The notes: generated by a model not told the origin, from the letters alone. A DNA stretch of 64,000 nt from Corynebacterium riegelii (GCF_016728505.1 NZ_CP068159.1:372001-436000); one strand, 5' to 3'; counted from the stretch's first letter, positions 18,061-27,099 are shown. Numbers and translations: made by a program.

Positions 18061-18979
18061 AACACTCGTGCTTACCGCACTGGCTGCCGTTGCCGCACTG
18101 ACCGTGGGCTGTGCTTCCGGCGGGACAGACGCCGCAGGCGGTGAGCCAATCCGCATCACTGGTTCCTCTACCGTTGCACCGATCAGTGCGTACATGGCCA
18201 ACCGTTACGGCTTTGATGTGGCGATTGACGCGGTTGGTTCCACCGACGGTTTCGCCACGTTCTGCGCTGGCGATGCTGACATCAATGACTCCTCCGTGCC
18301 TGTCCCGGCGGACATGCAGCAGCTGTGCGCTGACAACGGTGTGAACTTTGTTGAGCTGCCGATTGCGCTGGACGCCATCACGCTGGTCAAACACCGCGAC
18401 AACGATTGGGCGCAGGACCTTACCCTTGAGCAGCTGCATGACATCTGGGCGAAGGATTCGGATGTAACCAAGTGGTCTGACATTGAGCCGTCCTGGCCGG
18501 ATGAGGAAATCGCGTTGTATGGGCGTCCGGAAGGATCCGGCACCTTGGGCATTTTCCAGCAGCTGGTGCTTGGCAACGATGAGATTCGTGATGATTACCA
18601 GGCCACCGATGACATCCAGGAGCTCTCGGGTTGGGTTGCTGAAGACGTCAATGCGTTGAGCTTCATGGGCATTGGCAATTACTTGGCAACGGAGGATCCC
18701 ACGCGCACCCACATCGATAATGTGCTGGTGGACGGCGTTGCGCCGTCGTTAGACGAAGCGCGTAGCGGCAACTACCCGCTGGCACGTCCGCTGTTCATCT
18801 ACGTCAGCGAGGACGCCGCTCAGCGCGATGAGGTCGACGCGTTTGTGACCACGTACCTAGACAAGGTCGAGGCTGTGTTGCCGCGCGTGTACTTTTACCA
18901 GCTGCCGGAAGAGGAGTATGCCGCGTCCCAGCAGCGTTACGCGGACCGCGTCACTGGTGCTGACCAGCGCTGGCAGTAA
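18053..18979 (+). CDS. PstS-like phosphate-binding lipoprotein
   Basis: The 308-residue product begins with a lipoprotein signal (MRKTLVLTALAAVAALTVGCAS, lipidated Cys at residue 20). The mature part opens IRITGSSTVAPISAYMA, the phosphate-contacting GSST loop of PstS-type periplasmic binding proteins, and contains GRPEGSGTLGIF, a second ligand loop. No PstC, PstA or PstB gene is nearby, so it may work with the preceding cotransporter, act as a sensor, or use a distant permease. A candidate PhoR site is upstream of the operon. Confidence 0.85.
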   Translation: MRKTLVLTALAAVAALTVGCASGGTDAAGGEPIRITGSSTVAPISAYMANRYGFDVAIDAVGSTDGFATFCAGDADINDSSVPVPADMQQLCADNGVNFVELPIALDAITLVKHRDNDWAQDLTLEQLHDIWAKDSDVTKWSDIEPSWPDEEIALYGRPEGSGTLGIFQQLVLGNDEIRDDYQATDDIQELSGWVAEDVNALSFMGIGNYLATEDPTRTHIDNVLVDGVAPSLDEARSGNYPLARPLFIYVSEDAAQRDEVDAFVTTYLDKVEAVLPRVYFYQLPEEEYAASQQRYADRVTGADQRWQ

Positions 18980-19011
18980 GGCTCTCTCGGGGCCGCTAGG
19001 ATGGGGAAGTT

Positions 19012-19665
19012 GTGAGCACTCCCTACGGCAATATGAGGATCGGCGACGCTGAGCGTATGCACGCCATGGACACCCTTGGCCGCGCGCTTGGCGAGGGCCG
19101 GTTGACCATGGACGAGTTCGACCAGCGCTGCAACCAGGTTGCCAGCGCGCAGACGAATAATGACCTGCGCCCGATCTTGGCGGACCTGCCGTCGGCGCCG
19201 CCGAGCACGCAGCCCGCAAACACCTTGCAACCTGTGGAGTTTGGTGGCCAGGGTGCGGACAAGCTGTACTCGGCGCGCGAGATTGTGCTTGCGCGTAGGC
19301 AAGGTCAAAGGACCCGCGCGGGAGTGTTCTGGCTGGGCACGTTGGGCACGGTCGGTGCCAGTTTTGCCGCGAGCGCCTTAGCCGGGCCCATGTTGTCTAG
19401 CCTGTTGCTCTTGGTCATTCCAACGCTGTTTGTGTTGCTGTACGTGATGAAGGTTGGTCCAGATAATTGGTACCAGCCCTCCATCCGTGAGCTGGAGAAG
19501 CAGCGCCGCCAGATGGTCCGCGCGCGCCAGTTGGAGCTTGAGCAGTCCCAGGCTTATGAGTTGGCGCAGCGCAAATTGGAGCGTAAGGCGCAGATTGACC
19601 GGTTGACGGGGGATGCGTTGAATATGGCGCAGCAAACGATGAATCGTTTCAAGCCGCGGGACTAG
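19012..19665 (+). CDS. DUF1707 membrane protein
   Basis: The 217-residue product opens with a DUF1707 domain (MRIGDAERMHAMDTLGRALGEGRLTMDEFDQR, given here as two halves: MRIGDAERMHAMDTLGRAL and GEGRLTMDEFDQR). Two membrane helices follow (about 108-150) and then a long charged C-terminal helix rich in Arg, Gln and Glu. The start is GTG at 19012 preceded by GGGGAAG. DUF1707 modules are common at the N-terminus of actinobacterial membrane proteins; no function is known. Confidence 0.8.
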   Translation: MSTPYGNMRIGDAERMHAMDTLGRALGEGRLTMDEFDQRCNQVASAQTNNDLRPILADLPSAPPSTQPANTLQPVEFGGQGADKLYSAREIVLARRQGQRTRAGVFWLGTLGTVGASFAASALAGPMLSSLLLLVIPTLFVLLYVMKVGPDNWYQPSIRELEKQRRQMVRARQLELEQSQAYELAQRKLERKAQIDRLTGDALNMAQQTMNRFKPRD

Positions 19666-19674
19666 TATTGCCAC

Positions 19675-20958
19675 ATGGCGAAAAACGGCAGCGGTGAGAA
19701 GAGCGGTAAAAAGAAGGTGAAGAAGCAGTTGAAAAAGCACCGCCATTTTGATCAGGCGGAGAAGCTCAAGAACGTGTTCTATGACATCCGCGGCCCGGTG
19801 ACGGCGACTGCGGAGCAGATGGAGCGTGACGGCCACACCATCTTGAAGCTGAATACCGGCAACCCGGCGATCTTCGGTTTTGAGGCGCCGGACGTGATCA
19901 TGCGTGACATGATTGCCAATCTGCCAACGTCGCAGGGCTACACCACGTCTAAAGGCATCATCAGCGCTCGTCGCGCGGTGGTGACCCGTTACGAGACGAT
20001 TGAGGACTTCCCGGATTTTGACGTTGATGATGTCTACCTGGGCAATGGTGTCAGTGAGCTGATCAGCATGGTCACTCAGGCACTTCTTAACGACGGTGAC
20101 GAGATCCTCATCCCCGCCCCCGACTACCCGCTTTGGACTGCGGCGTCGACGCTGGCAGGCGGCAAGGTGGTCCACTACCTGTGCGATGAGGAGGACAACT
20201 GGAACCCGTCGCTGGAGGACATCCGTTCCAAGATCACCCCGCGCACCAAGGCGATTGTGGTGATCAACCCGAATAACCCGACGGGTGCGGTGTACTCGCG
20301 TGAGATTCTTGAGGGCATTGCCAACATTGCGCGTGAGCATGAGCTGATGGTGCTTGCGGATGAGATTTATGACCGCGTGCTTTATGACGGTGCGAAGCAC
20401 ATCTCCATGGCCGAAGTCGCCCCCGACCTGGTGTGCGTGACCTTCAATGGCCTATCCAAGGCGTACCGCGTGTGTGGCTACCGCTCTGGCTGGATGATTA
20501 TTACGGGTCCGCGTCGACGCGCGGCAGGCTTCATCGAGGGCCTTGACCTGCTTTCCGGCACCCGTCTGTGTGCGAACGTGCCAGGCCAGCACGCGATCCA
20601 GGTGGCGCTTGGTGGCCGCCAGTCCATCTATGAGCTGACTGCAGATGGTGGGCGTTTGCACGAGCAGCGCGACGTTGCGGTGAAGAAGCTACGCGAAATC
20701 CCCGGTATCTCCGTTGTGGAGCCGAAAGGTGCGCTGTACTGCTTCCCCAAGATCGACGCGGAGATGTACAACATCCACGACGATGAACGTTTCATGCTGG
20801 ATCTGCTCAAGTCCGAGAAGATCCTCATGGTCCAGGGCACCGGGTTTAACTACCCCACCCCGGACCACTTCCGCGTGGTCACCCTGCCGTGGGCATCCCA
20901 GCTGGAAAACGCCATCGAGCGCCTGGGCAACTTCTTGGCGGACTACCACCAGCACTAA
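19675..20958 (+). CDS. alaT: Alanine/pyruvate aminotransferase
   Basis: The 427-residue fold-type I PLP enzyme has NPNNPTGAVYS around residue 203 and the PLP-lysine region GLSKAYRVCGYR near residue 260. A lysine-rich tail of about 25 residues precedes the conserved FYDIRGPV start block. In C. glutamicum the alanine transaminase AlaT (2-oxoglutarate or pyruvate linked) occupies the same chromosomal neighbourhood as dcd and a UDP-glucose dehydrogenase, which supports the name. The ATG at 19675 has no clear Shine-Dalgarno site. Confidence 0.88.
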   Translation: MAKNGSGEKSGKKKVKKQLKKHRHFDQAEKLKNVFYDIRGPVTATAEQMERDGHTILKLNTGNPAIFGFEAPDVIMRDMIANLPTSQGYTTSKGIISARRAVVTRYETIEDFPDFDVDDVYLGNGVSELISMVTQALLNDGDEILIPAPDYPLWTAASTLAGGKVVHYLCDEEDNWNPSLEDIRSKITPRTKAIVVINPNNPTGAVYSREILEGIANIAREHELMVLADEIYDRVLYDGAKHISMAEVAPDLVCVTFNGLSKAYRVCGYRSGWMIITGPRRRAAGFIEGLDLLSGTRLCANVPGQHAIQVALGGRQSIYELTADGGRLHEQRDVAVKKLREIPGISVVEPKGALYCFPKIDAEMYNIHDDERFMLDLLKSEKILMVQGTGFNYPTPDHFRVVTLPWASQLENAIERLGNFLADYHQH

Positions 20959-20960
20959 CG

Positions 20961-21050
20961 GCTCCCCCTACACCGGGCGGAACGTGTCCGGCGAGGCGGC
21001 CTTCCAGTCGGGGGTCCAGCCTGATTGGGGTCTTCAAGCATCTGGCCGGG
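20961..21050 (-). pseudogene. Decayed copy of the 3' end of the glutamate-synthase-like gene
   Basis: About 90 bp here repeat, in the same orientation, the segment at 21920-22010 that encodes the last residues and stop of the glutamate-synthase-like protein. The best-preserved stretch covers GGAACGTGTCCGG and GAGGCGGCCTTCCAGTCGGG. One single-base deletion and scattered substitutions break the frame. The copy lies outside the PIN toxin module and the intact copy lies on its other side, so the module sits between direct repeats. It may be a target duplication or a remnant of an older gene end. Confidence 0.7.
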
Positions 21051-21096
21051 CTGGTTTGGCCTTCCCGCTTCCGCCCTGCCGGTGTATGCTGCACTC

Positions 21097-21324
21097 ATGA
21101 TTTCGGTGCCAGTACCCAGAGAGACGTTCCGTAGAAACGCGAACGCTCTTCGCCGCGCAATGAACGAGGCAGCAATGGCATCATCGTCATCAGTCATACT
21201 TTCCCAAGATCAGGCCGCGACCATCCTGAATGTCTTGGAAAGTGCCGATCGAGAGTTTGATCGTCGAGATTCTGCCGCCCGAAAATTGGCTAACTTTTCT
21301 AATGAAATCGGCTTCACCGAGTAG
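21097..21324 (+). CDS. Putative antitoxin of a PIN-domain module
   Basis: The 75-residue product begins MISVPVPRETFRRNA and contains an amphipathic helical block, SQDQAATILNVLESADREFD. The ATG at 21097 is chosen because the upstream frame extends into the glutamate-synthase repeat. Its stop overlaps the start of the PIN gene by 23 bases, the usual antitoxin-toxin arrangement. Codon use is less GC-biased than in neighbouring genes. Family assignment is by partner and size, not by motif. Confidence 0.65.
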   Translation: MISVPVPRETFRRNANALRRAMNEAAMASSSSVILSQDQAATILNVLESADREFDRRDSAARKLANFSNEIGFTE

Positions 21325-21904
21325 GAGAGATTGGCCCTCTTTTGCGATCGTTTTCGCCGATGCAAACGTTCTATTTTCACGGGTTCTTAGGGATTACGTG
21401 CTATATAGCGCCCACTTCGGAGCGATTCAAGTTCACTGGAGCCAAATGGTTTTGGATGAAATGTCGCGCAATCTACGTAAGCGTATTAATGCGACTACTC
21501 AAGATACACGTCGGCTTGAAGCACTGATGAATGACTTCCTCCCTGAAGCTCTTGTTCAAGACGCGCGGTTTGATATCAAGCTTCCTGAAACAGTCTCGGT
21601 ACATCCAAAAGATCGTCATGTTTTGCAAGCTGCGCTGTGTGTTAACGCCAACATAATTGTCACTGACAACCTAAAGGACTTCCCTGCGGATTGGATGCGA
21701 AAGCAAGGAATCCTGCTTGTAGACAGTGCCGCGCTCATCTCTATGCTCGTTATGCAATTTCCAACTCAATTCAAACAGGCTCACGAACTCTGCGTGGAAC
21801 TAAGCGGCTCTCAGAGCGAAGCGAAAGTCCTCCAACAGCTGGAACGCGCGACCAACGCCAATGTTGTTAAACAAGTCCGAGACCTACTTCGCTCTGTCAG
21901 CTGA
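21302..21904 (+). CDS. PIN-domain toxin (putative ribonuclease)
   Basis: The product has about 200 residues. It shows the PIN acidic sites in order: VFADANVLFSR (first Asp), VLDEMSRN, then KDRHVLQAALCV and VTDNLKDFP, as in the PIN_3/COG1569 group of VapC-like RNases. The fold cleaves RNA with bound magnesium. ATG 21302 overlaps the antitoxin gene; no better start exists before the catalytic Asp. Base composition is visibly more AT-rich than in flanking genes and the module lies between repeats, consistent with horizontal gain. Confidence 0.78.
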   Translation: MKSASPSRRDWPSFAIVFADANVLFSRVLRDYVLYSAHFGAIQVHWSQMVLDEMSRNLRKRINATTQDTRRLEALMNDFLPEALVQDARFDIKLPETVSVHPKDRHVLQAALCVNANIIVTDNLKDFPADWMRKQGILLVDSAALISMLVMQFPTQFKQAHELCVELSGSQSEAKVLQQLERATNANVVKQVRDLLRSVS

Positions 21905-21926
21905 CTCAGAATTACAACAGGCTCCC

Positions 21927-23474
21927 CTACACCGGACGGAACGTGTCCGGTGAGGCGGCCTTCCAGTCGGGTGCCCAGGATGACGGGGGATCTTCTAGCA
22001 GCTGGCCGGGGCGTAGCCACTCGTAGATGTTGGCGTAGGAGCGCGAATCCGTTGGCGACACGTTACGGCGCAACATCTCAGGCGTCAGATCCGCCGGATC
22101 CGTCACACCCATGGACGCCATGAGACGCACCGCAGTATTCACGGTGGTGTGGTGGTAGTTGTACACCGCCTGGGCCTTGTCCTTAACCACAACGGCGCGG
22201 TTGCGGCGCGGGTCCTGGGTAGCAACGCCGGCCGGGCATTCGCCGGTGTGGCAGCGCTGCGCCTGGATGCAGCCAACCGCCATCATCATGGCGCGGGCGG
22301 AGTTGGTGTAGTCAGCGCCCTGGATCATGCGCATGACAATGTCGGAACCACCCGCCACCTTGCCGGAAGCGCCGATCTTGATTTGGTCACGAAGTCCGGT
22401 GCCAACAAGGGCGTTATGCACCGTCATCAATCCGTGGGTCAGCGGCATACCCATGTGGTCTTCAAAGTCGATGGGTGCTGCACCGGTGCCTCCCTCGGAG
22501 CCGTCCACAACAATGAAGTCGGGCGCGGTGCCAACCTCACGGATGGCCTTGCAGATGGCCAGTACTTCCCTGCGGCTGGACACGCACAGCTTAAACCCTG
22601 CCGGCTTGCCGCCGGAGAGCTCACGCATCTTTGCAATGAACTCGATCAACTCCACCGGCGTACTAAACACGCGATGACCTGCGGGGCTGATGCAGTCCTG
22701 GCCCATGGGCACTCCACGGATTTCGGAGACCTCTTTGGTGATCTTGTCCGCCGGCAGCACGCCACCAATACCCGGCTTCGCGCCCTGGCTGACTTTGAGT
22801 TCAACCATCTTGATCTGGTCATCGGCAGCGCGGTCGCGGAACTTCACCGGATCAAAGTCACCGTCTGGCGTGCGCGCACCGAAGTAGCCGGTGCCCATCT
22901 GCCACACCAGGTCACCGCCGAATTCCTTGTGGTACGGCGAGACACCACCCTCACCCGTGTTGTGTGCAAACCCGCCCATGGCCGCGCCCTTGTTCAAGGA
23001 GCGCACGGCGTTTTTGGACAGAGAGCCGAAACTCATCGAGGACACGTTCAGCATGGAAATGGAGTACGGCTTGGCGCAGTCCTTGCCGCCGACAAGGATG
23101 CGCGGCGGCTCATCCGGCATCTCAACAGGAGCCAACGTGTGCACCAGGTGCTCATGATTGGTGGCGTAGACGTCCTGCACCGTGCCAAACGAGGTTTCGC
23201 TTTGCTTGCCCTTCGCACGCTCATAGATAGCGTTGCGCTGGTCACGGTTGAACGGGCGGCCGTCCCAGTCACGCTCGATGAAGTATTGGCGCAGTTCAGG
23301 GCCAATATCGGTGAGCATGTTGCGCATGTGCCCAAGGACGGGATAGTTGCGCAGGATCGGGTTTTTCGTCTGCGTCATGTCGTGGATGGCCACGCCACCC
23401 AACGCCGCCGCAACTGTGCCGAGGGCGACCTTGCCAAAGTTTCCGGACTTCTCTTTAGCCATGCGCCCCATCAT
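21927..23474 (-). CDS. FMN-binding glutamate-synthase-family protein
   Basis: The 515-residue product consists of a single membrane-anchor-like N-terminus (about residues 17-35) and a glutamate-synthase central/FMN domain. It includes HNTGEGGVSPYH, the flavin-phosphate region VDGSEGGTGAAP, and a cysteine cluster CIQAQRCHTGECPAGVATQ resembling the GOGAT Fe-S ligands. It lacks the amidotransferase domain, so it is not a complete GltB. The reaction of these stand-alone proteins is not established. Start at ATG 23474; ATG 23462 is equally plausible. Confidence 0.85.
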   Translation of the reverse strand: MMGRMAKEKSGNFGKVALGTVAAALGGVAIHDMTQTKNPILRNYPVLGHMRNMLTDIGPELRQYFIERDWDGRPFNRDQRNAIYERAKGKQSETSFGTVQDVYATNHEHLVHTLAPVEMPDEPPRILVGGKDCAKPYSISMLNVSSMSFGSLSKNAVRSLNKGAAMGGFAHNTGEGGVSPYHKEFGGDLVWQMGTGYFGARTPDGDFDPVKFRDRAADDQIKMVELKVSQGAKPGIGGVLPADKITKEVSEIRGVPMGQDCISPAGHRVFSTPVELIEFIAKMRELSGGKPAGFKLCVSSRREVLAICKAIREVGTAPDFIVVDGSEGGTGAAPIDFEDHMGMPLTHGLMTVHNALVGTGLRDQIKIGASGKVAGGSDIVMRMIQGADYTNSARAMMMAVGCIQAQRCHTGECPAGVATQDPRRNRAVVVKDKAQAVYNYHHTTVNTAVRLMASMGVTDPADLTPEMLRRNVSPTDSRSYANIYEWLRPGQLLEDPPSSWAPDWKAASPDTFRPV

Positions 23475-23570
23475 GCCCTAACGGTGCCCACATAGTGGGA
23501 CAAATCGCAGACCTATTTTTGGCCGCCGCGCCCAAGCGCTTGGAAGTCCCTTCTGAGGTTCAGCCCAGAT

Positions 23571-24179
23571 TCACCTGGGCACTGCGCGGTCAAAAATTGC
23601 AATCAATGGCTCTAGGTCTTGCTGTTCGTTTGCAATACGGCATGCGTCATCGTTCTCAGTCTTGGAAATGCGAAACCATTCAATTTCTCTCCCAGTAGCC
23701 CGAGCAATTCGCCCCCAAAACACCCGCTGTGTTCTACCGTTTCCCTCCCGGAAGGGATGCAGATAATTCAGGGCGTCATAGTGATATGCAAGACGGTGTA
23801 CAAACTGTGTTCTTGACATCCCGTAGAGACAGGAGTCGTCTTGTAAAGCTTCGAAGCAATTCTGAGCAACTATAGGGAGCATTCGGTGCGGCGCGAAAGG
23901 TAATGCCATGCCAGTTGGCCTGCGAAGATCAACAGTACGAAGTTTTCCCGCCCATTCGTAAACGTCCCGAAAAAGATGCTGATGAATCAACTGAACTTCG
24001 CGCAGATCTCGGCTTTCTGGAATATCCTTGTCGGATAGTTGAAGTGCGCGAGCAAAGACAAGGTCTGCTTCCGCTTTATCTAATTCAGCCTGTTTGTCGG
24101 CCCCCACTAAGTTCTTCAGTATCCCAGTTGAGGGGTCAATGTACGGATCCAGATTGCCGCGGAACTCAGTGGAGCCCAT
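23571..24179 (-). CDS. Fic/Doc-type AMP-transferase toxin
   Basis: This 202-residue compact Fic protein has the intact motif HPFREGNGRTQR near residue 140 and the upstream block VYEWAGKLRTVDLRR typical of VbhT/Fic toxins. It lacks its own inhibitory helix, so it is a class I Fic controlled by a separate antitoxin. Its ATG (24179) overlaps the end of the antitoxin gene by 14 bases. Class I Fic toxins AMPylate targets such as DNA gyrase; the target here is unknown. Confidence 0.88.
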   Translation of the reverse strand: MGSTEFRGNLDPYIDPSTGILKNLVGADKQAELDKAEADLVFARALQLSDKDIPESRDLREVQLIHQHLFRDVYEWAGKLRTVDLRRPTGMALPFAPHRMLPIVAQNCFEALQDDSCLYGMSRTQFVHRLAYHYDALNYLHPFREGNGRTQRVFWGRIARATGREIEWFRISKTENDDACRIANEQQDLEPLIAIFDRAVPR

Positions 24180-24363
24180 ATCTAGCTCGGGTCAGTTTCA
24201 CAAGCTCATCTGCAGAGATCAAACCATCGACCCAGCGTTGCCCATCTGCACGAGTAGGAGCGCTCACAGTCAGGCCCTCCAACCGATTATTCACTACGGC
24301 TTCTTCAAACAGCTTTTGCCGACTCACAGTGTCCTTATCTTGAAAGAAGAACGGCGTTGCCAT
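24166..24363 (-). CDS. VbhA-like antitoxin for the Fic toxin
   Basis: The 65-residue product begins MATPFFFQDKDTVSR and carries VVNNRLEGLTVS, matching the VbhA inhibitory helix around the conserved Glu-Gly. The position normally Ser/Thr in (S/T)xxxE(G/N) is Asn here. AGGAAGG precedes the ATG at 24363. Gene order and overlap with the Fic gene match other VbhA/VbhT-like pairs. Confidence 0.82.
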   Translation of the reverse strand: MATPFFFQDKDTVSRQKLFEEAVVNNRLEGLTVSAPTRADGQRWVDGLISADELVKLTRARYGLH

Positions 24364-24400
24364 CTTGCCACCTTCCTGGGGTTCGCACGAGTTACTCCCA

Positions 24401-25732
24401 CTATAGGCTGCGCCCCAGGGCTTGGATTTCCCATCCGGCTGCATGCCAGGCTTCCGCTGGCAGCACATTGCGGCCGTCGATGAGCTTTTGCTTATCGACG
24501 ACCCCCGCAACCCACCCCGGCTCCATCTCCTTAAACTCCTGCCATTCTGTTGCAAGGATGACAAGTTCGGCGTTACGCAAGGCGTCTTCAAGCGAAGAAG
24601 CGTAATCAAGCGTTGGGAAGACCTTGCGTGCGTTGTCCATGGCCTGCGGGTCATAAACGCGCACACTTGCACCCGCGAGCGAGAGCTGACCTGCAACGGC
24701 GAGTGCCGGCGAGTCACGCACGTCATCCGAGTTCGGCTTAAACGCCGCCCCAAGCACCGTGATGCGGGTACCAATCAGGGAACCGAGCATCTCACGGGCG
24801 AGGTCCACCACGCGTTGGCGGCGGCGCATGTTGATCGCGTCAACCTCACGGAGGAACGTCAGCGCCTGGTCCGCACCCAACTCACCGGCGCGCGCCATGA
24901 ACGCACGAATGTCCTTGGGTAGGCACCCGCCGCCGAAGCCGAGGCCGGCGCCGAGGAATTTACGGCCGATGCGGTCGTCATAACCAATGGCATCCGCCAG
25001 CTGCGTGACGTCCGCGCCGACGATCTCACAGACCTCACTTACCGCGTTGATGAAGGAGATCTTGGTGGCCAAAAACGCATTGGCCGAGACCTTCACCAGC
25101 TCCGCCGTCTGCAGGTCCGTGACAATAAACGGCGTGTTGTGTGCAAGCGGGGTGGCATAGACCTCGCGGGCAACCTGCACCGCTGAAGATTCCGCCTGGG
25201 AATTAGTAGCGTTGACGCCAAGCACAATGCGGTCCGGCTCAATGGTGTCTTTCACCGCGTAGCCTTCGCGCAAGAACTCCGGGTTCCAGGCGATCTCTAC
25301 ACTCGCACCATCTTGAACCAGCCTGTTCGCGCGCTCCTGCAGTGCCGCCGCGGTACCAACCGGCACGGTGGACTTACCAAAGATGATGTGGTGGCCCTGC
25401 AGTTTCGGCACCAGATCATCAATAACCGCCTCCACGTAGCGAGTATCCGCCGCGTACGAACCCCGCTGCTGCGGAGTACCCACACCGATGAAGTGGATGT
25501 TGGCGAAGGAGGCGGCGGTGGCGTAGTCCGTCGAAAAGCTAAGGCGACCTGCGTCAATATTTCGCTCAAGCACCTCCGGCAAACCGGGCTCATAAAAAGG
25601 CACCGTGGAGTTTTGCAGTGCCTCAATCTTGTGTTGATCCACGTCCACGCCGAGCACCTCATGGCCAAGTTCCGCCATGCACGCCGCGTGCGTCGCCCCG
25701 AGATAGCCAGTACCGATCACCGTCATCCGCAT
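24401..25732 (-). CDS. UDP-glucose 6-dehydrogenase
   Basis: The 443-residue product begins with the NAD-binding motif VIGTGYLGATHAACMAELGH and contains GFGGGCLPKD, the region of the catalytic Cys (about residue 260). The C-terminal domain has LGAAFKPNSDDVRDSP, a hallmark of the UDP-glucose/GDP-mannose dehydrogenase family. It oxidises UDP-glucose to UDP-glucuronate for envelope polysaccharides. ATG 25732 is preferred over a TTG at 25741; no clear ribosome site is seen. A C. glutamicum gene of this type (udgA2) lies near dcd. Confidence 0.92.
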   Translation of the reverse strand: MRMTVIGTGYLGATHAACMAELGHEVLGVDVDQHKIEALQNSTVPFYEPGLPEVLERNIDAGRLSFSTDYATAASFANIHFIGVGTPQQRGSYAADTRYVEAVIDDLVPKLQGHHIIFGKSTVPVGTAAALQERANRLVQDGASVEIAWNPEFLREGYAVKDTIEPDRIVLGVNATNSQAESSAVQVAREVYATPLAHNTPFIVTDLQTAELVKVSANAFLATKISFINAVSEVCEIVGADVTQLADAIGYDDRIGRKFLGAGLGFGGGCLPKDIRAFMARAGELGADQALTFLREVDAINMRRRQRVVDLAREMLGSLIGTRITVLGAAFKPNSDDVRDSPALAVAGQLSLAGASVRVYDPQAMDNARKVFPTLDYASSLEDALRNAELVILATEWQEFKEMEPGWVAGVVDKQKLIDGRNVLPAEAWHAAGWEIQALGRSL

Positions 25733-25775
25733 AACTGGCAATTATGCCGTGCGGTGGCCAGATCGGCAGCGCGAG

Positions 25776-26501
25776 TTAATCCTCGCCATCCAAGTAACCG
25801 GTGAACTCCACCTGGAAATCCGGGTGGTCATCCGCCCACGTATTGCTAGTTTCGTCTTCCCAATCCTCCATGGCGTACTTAATGCTCAAGCGTGCATCAT
25901 CCGGGTCCGTGATCTTGATCGGGTGCGACGGCTGCGGCCCCCGCTCACTCAACAGCCTTGCGCGCTCATCAAACGCCCCCTCCTCAGAGGACGCCTGGAC
26001 GGTAAACATGCCTTCATCATCAATGATGAAGTAGAAGCCGCGGCCGAGATCGTAGACCACTACATCGGGGCCCGACATGTAGCTGGCCTCCGGGAAGACC
26101 TCGGACGGGTGCTGCAAGAACGCATCCAACGCCTGCGTGATGTATAGGGACGCAAGCAGCGCAAACAGCTCACACACCGCCGGGGAAAACGCCGGCTGGT
26201 TACCGTTTTTCGCAAGCGCGTTATCCACGTCCTCCTCATAGAGCGAGGTGGCCAACGCAAGGTTGCGCAGCGCCATGGACAGATCCACCGCACGCTGCTC
26301 GTTGGTCAGCTGCGGGTCCTTAACGACGGCAGCGACCTCAGCCGCGTACTGCAAAATGCGCGCCTGGCGCTTTGCAAACTGGTCGTAGATGACATGGTCA
26401 GCGTCGATACGCTCGGCAAGCTCAATGATCTCCTGCTGCGTAATCGCAGGATCCTCGCCCTGCACTGGCAGCGGGGTGAAATACAGTGTGTAATCTTCCA
26501 T
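25776..26501 (-). CDS. Hypothetical acidic protein, function unknown
   Basis: This encodes 241 residues: helical in the first 150, then a beta-rich part with YDLGRGFYFIIDDEGMF and an acidic C-terminus ending GYLDGED. There is no signal peptide or membrane helix, so it is cytoplasmic. AAAGGA lies 9 bases before the ATG at 26501. It sits 34 bp downstream of dcd in the same direction. I do not recognise a family. Confidence 0.78.
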   Translation of the reverse strand: MEDYTLYFTPLPVQGEDPAITQQEIIELAERIDADHVIYDQFAKRQARILQYAAEVAAVVKDPQLTNEQRAVDLSMALRNLALATSLYEEDVDNALAKNGNQPAFSPAVCELFALLASLYITQALDAFLQHPSEVFPEASYMSGPDVVVYDLGRGFYFIIDDEGMFTVQASSEEGAFDERARLLSERGPQPSHPIKITDPDDARLSIKYAMEDWEDETSNTWADDHPDFQVEFTGYLDGED

Positions 26502-26535
26502 CGGTTTCGTCCTTTTGGTTTGTTCTTCTGGTTGG

Positions 26536-27099
26536 TTAACGGAAGTTCAGGTAGGCCTTCGACGCCGTCGGCCCCCGCTGCCCCTGGTACTTCGAGCCCA
26601 ACTTGGACGAGCCGTACGGCGTCTCCGCGGCCGAGGTCATAGCGAACAACGCAAGCTGGCCTACCTTCATGCCCGGCCACAACGTGATCGGCAAATTCGC
26701 CACATTGGACAACTCAAGCGTGATGTGGCCTGAGAAACCCGGGTCAATGAAGCCTGCGGTGGAGTGCGTCAGCAGTCCTAGGCGGCCCAGGGAGCTTTTT
26801 CCTTCAAGACGCCCCGCCAAATCCGCCGGCAACGCAAAACTCTCAAGCGTTGCCGCCAACACGAACTCGCCCGGGTGCAGCACAAACGCATCCCCCTCCG
26901 GGACCTCAACCAGTGTGGTCAGGTCCGGCATCTCCTCTTTCGGATCAATGTGCGTGTACTTCGAGTTGTTGAACACCCGAAACAGGCTGTCAATACGCAC
27001 ATCAATCGAACTCGGTTGAATCATCTCCGGATCAAACGGGTCAATGCCGAGACGGCCGGATTCAATAGCGTCGCGAATATCATGATCAGAAAGCAGCAC
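26536..27099 (-). CDS. dcd: dCTP deaminase
   Basis: The 187-residue product begins [11 protein letters not shown], contains [11 protein letters not shown], the catalytic-site segment [21 protein letters not shown] and C-terminal [12 protein letters not shown]. This is the standard dCTP deaminase trimer fold, which supplies dUTP for dTMP synthesis. Some actinobacterial members are bifunctional and yield dUMP; sequence alone does not settle this. The start is GTG at 27099. Confidence 0.96.
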   Translation of the reverse strand: MLLSDHDIRDAIESGRLGIDPFDPEMIQPSSIDVRIDSLFRVFNNSKYTHIDPKEEMPDLTTLVEVPEGDAFVLHPGEFVLAATLESFALPADLAGRLEGKSSLGRLGLLTHSTAGFIDPGFSGHITLELSNVANLPITLWPGMKVGQLALFAMTSAAETPYGSSKLGSKYQGQRGPTASKAYLNFR

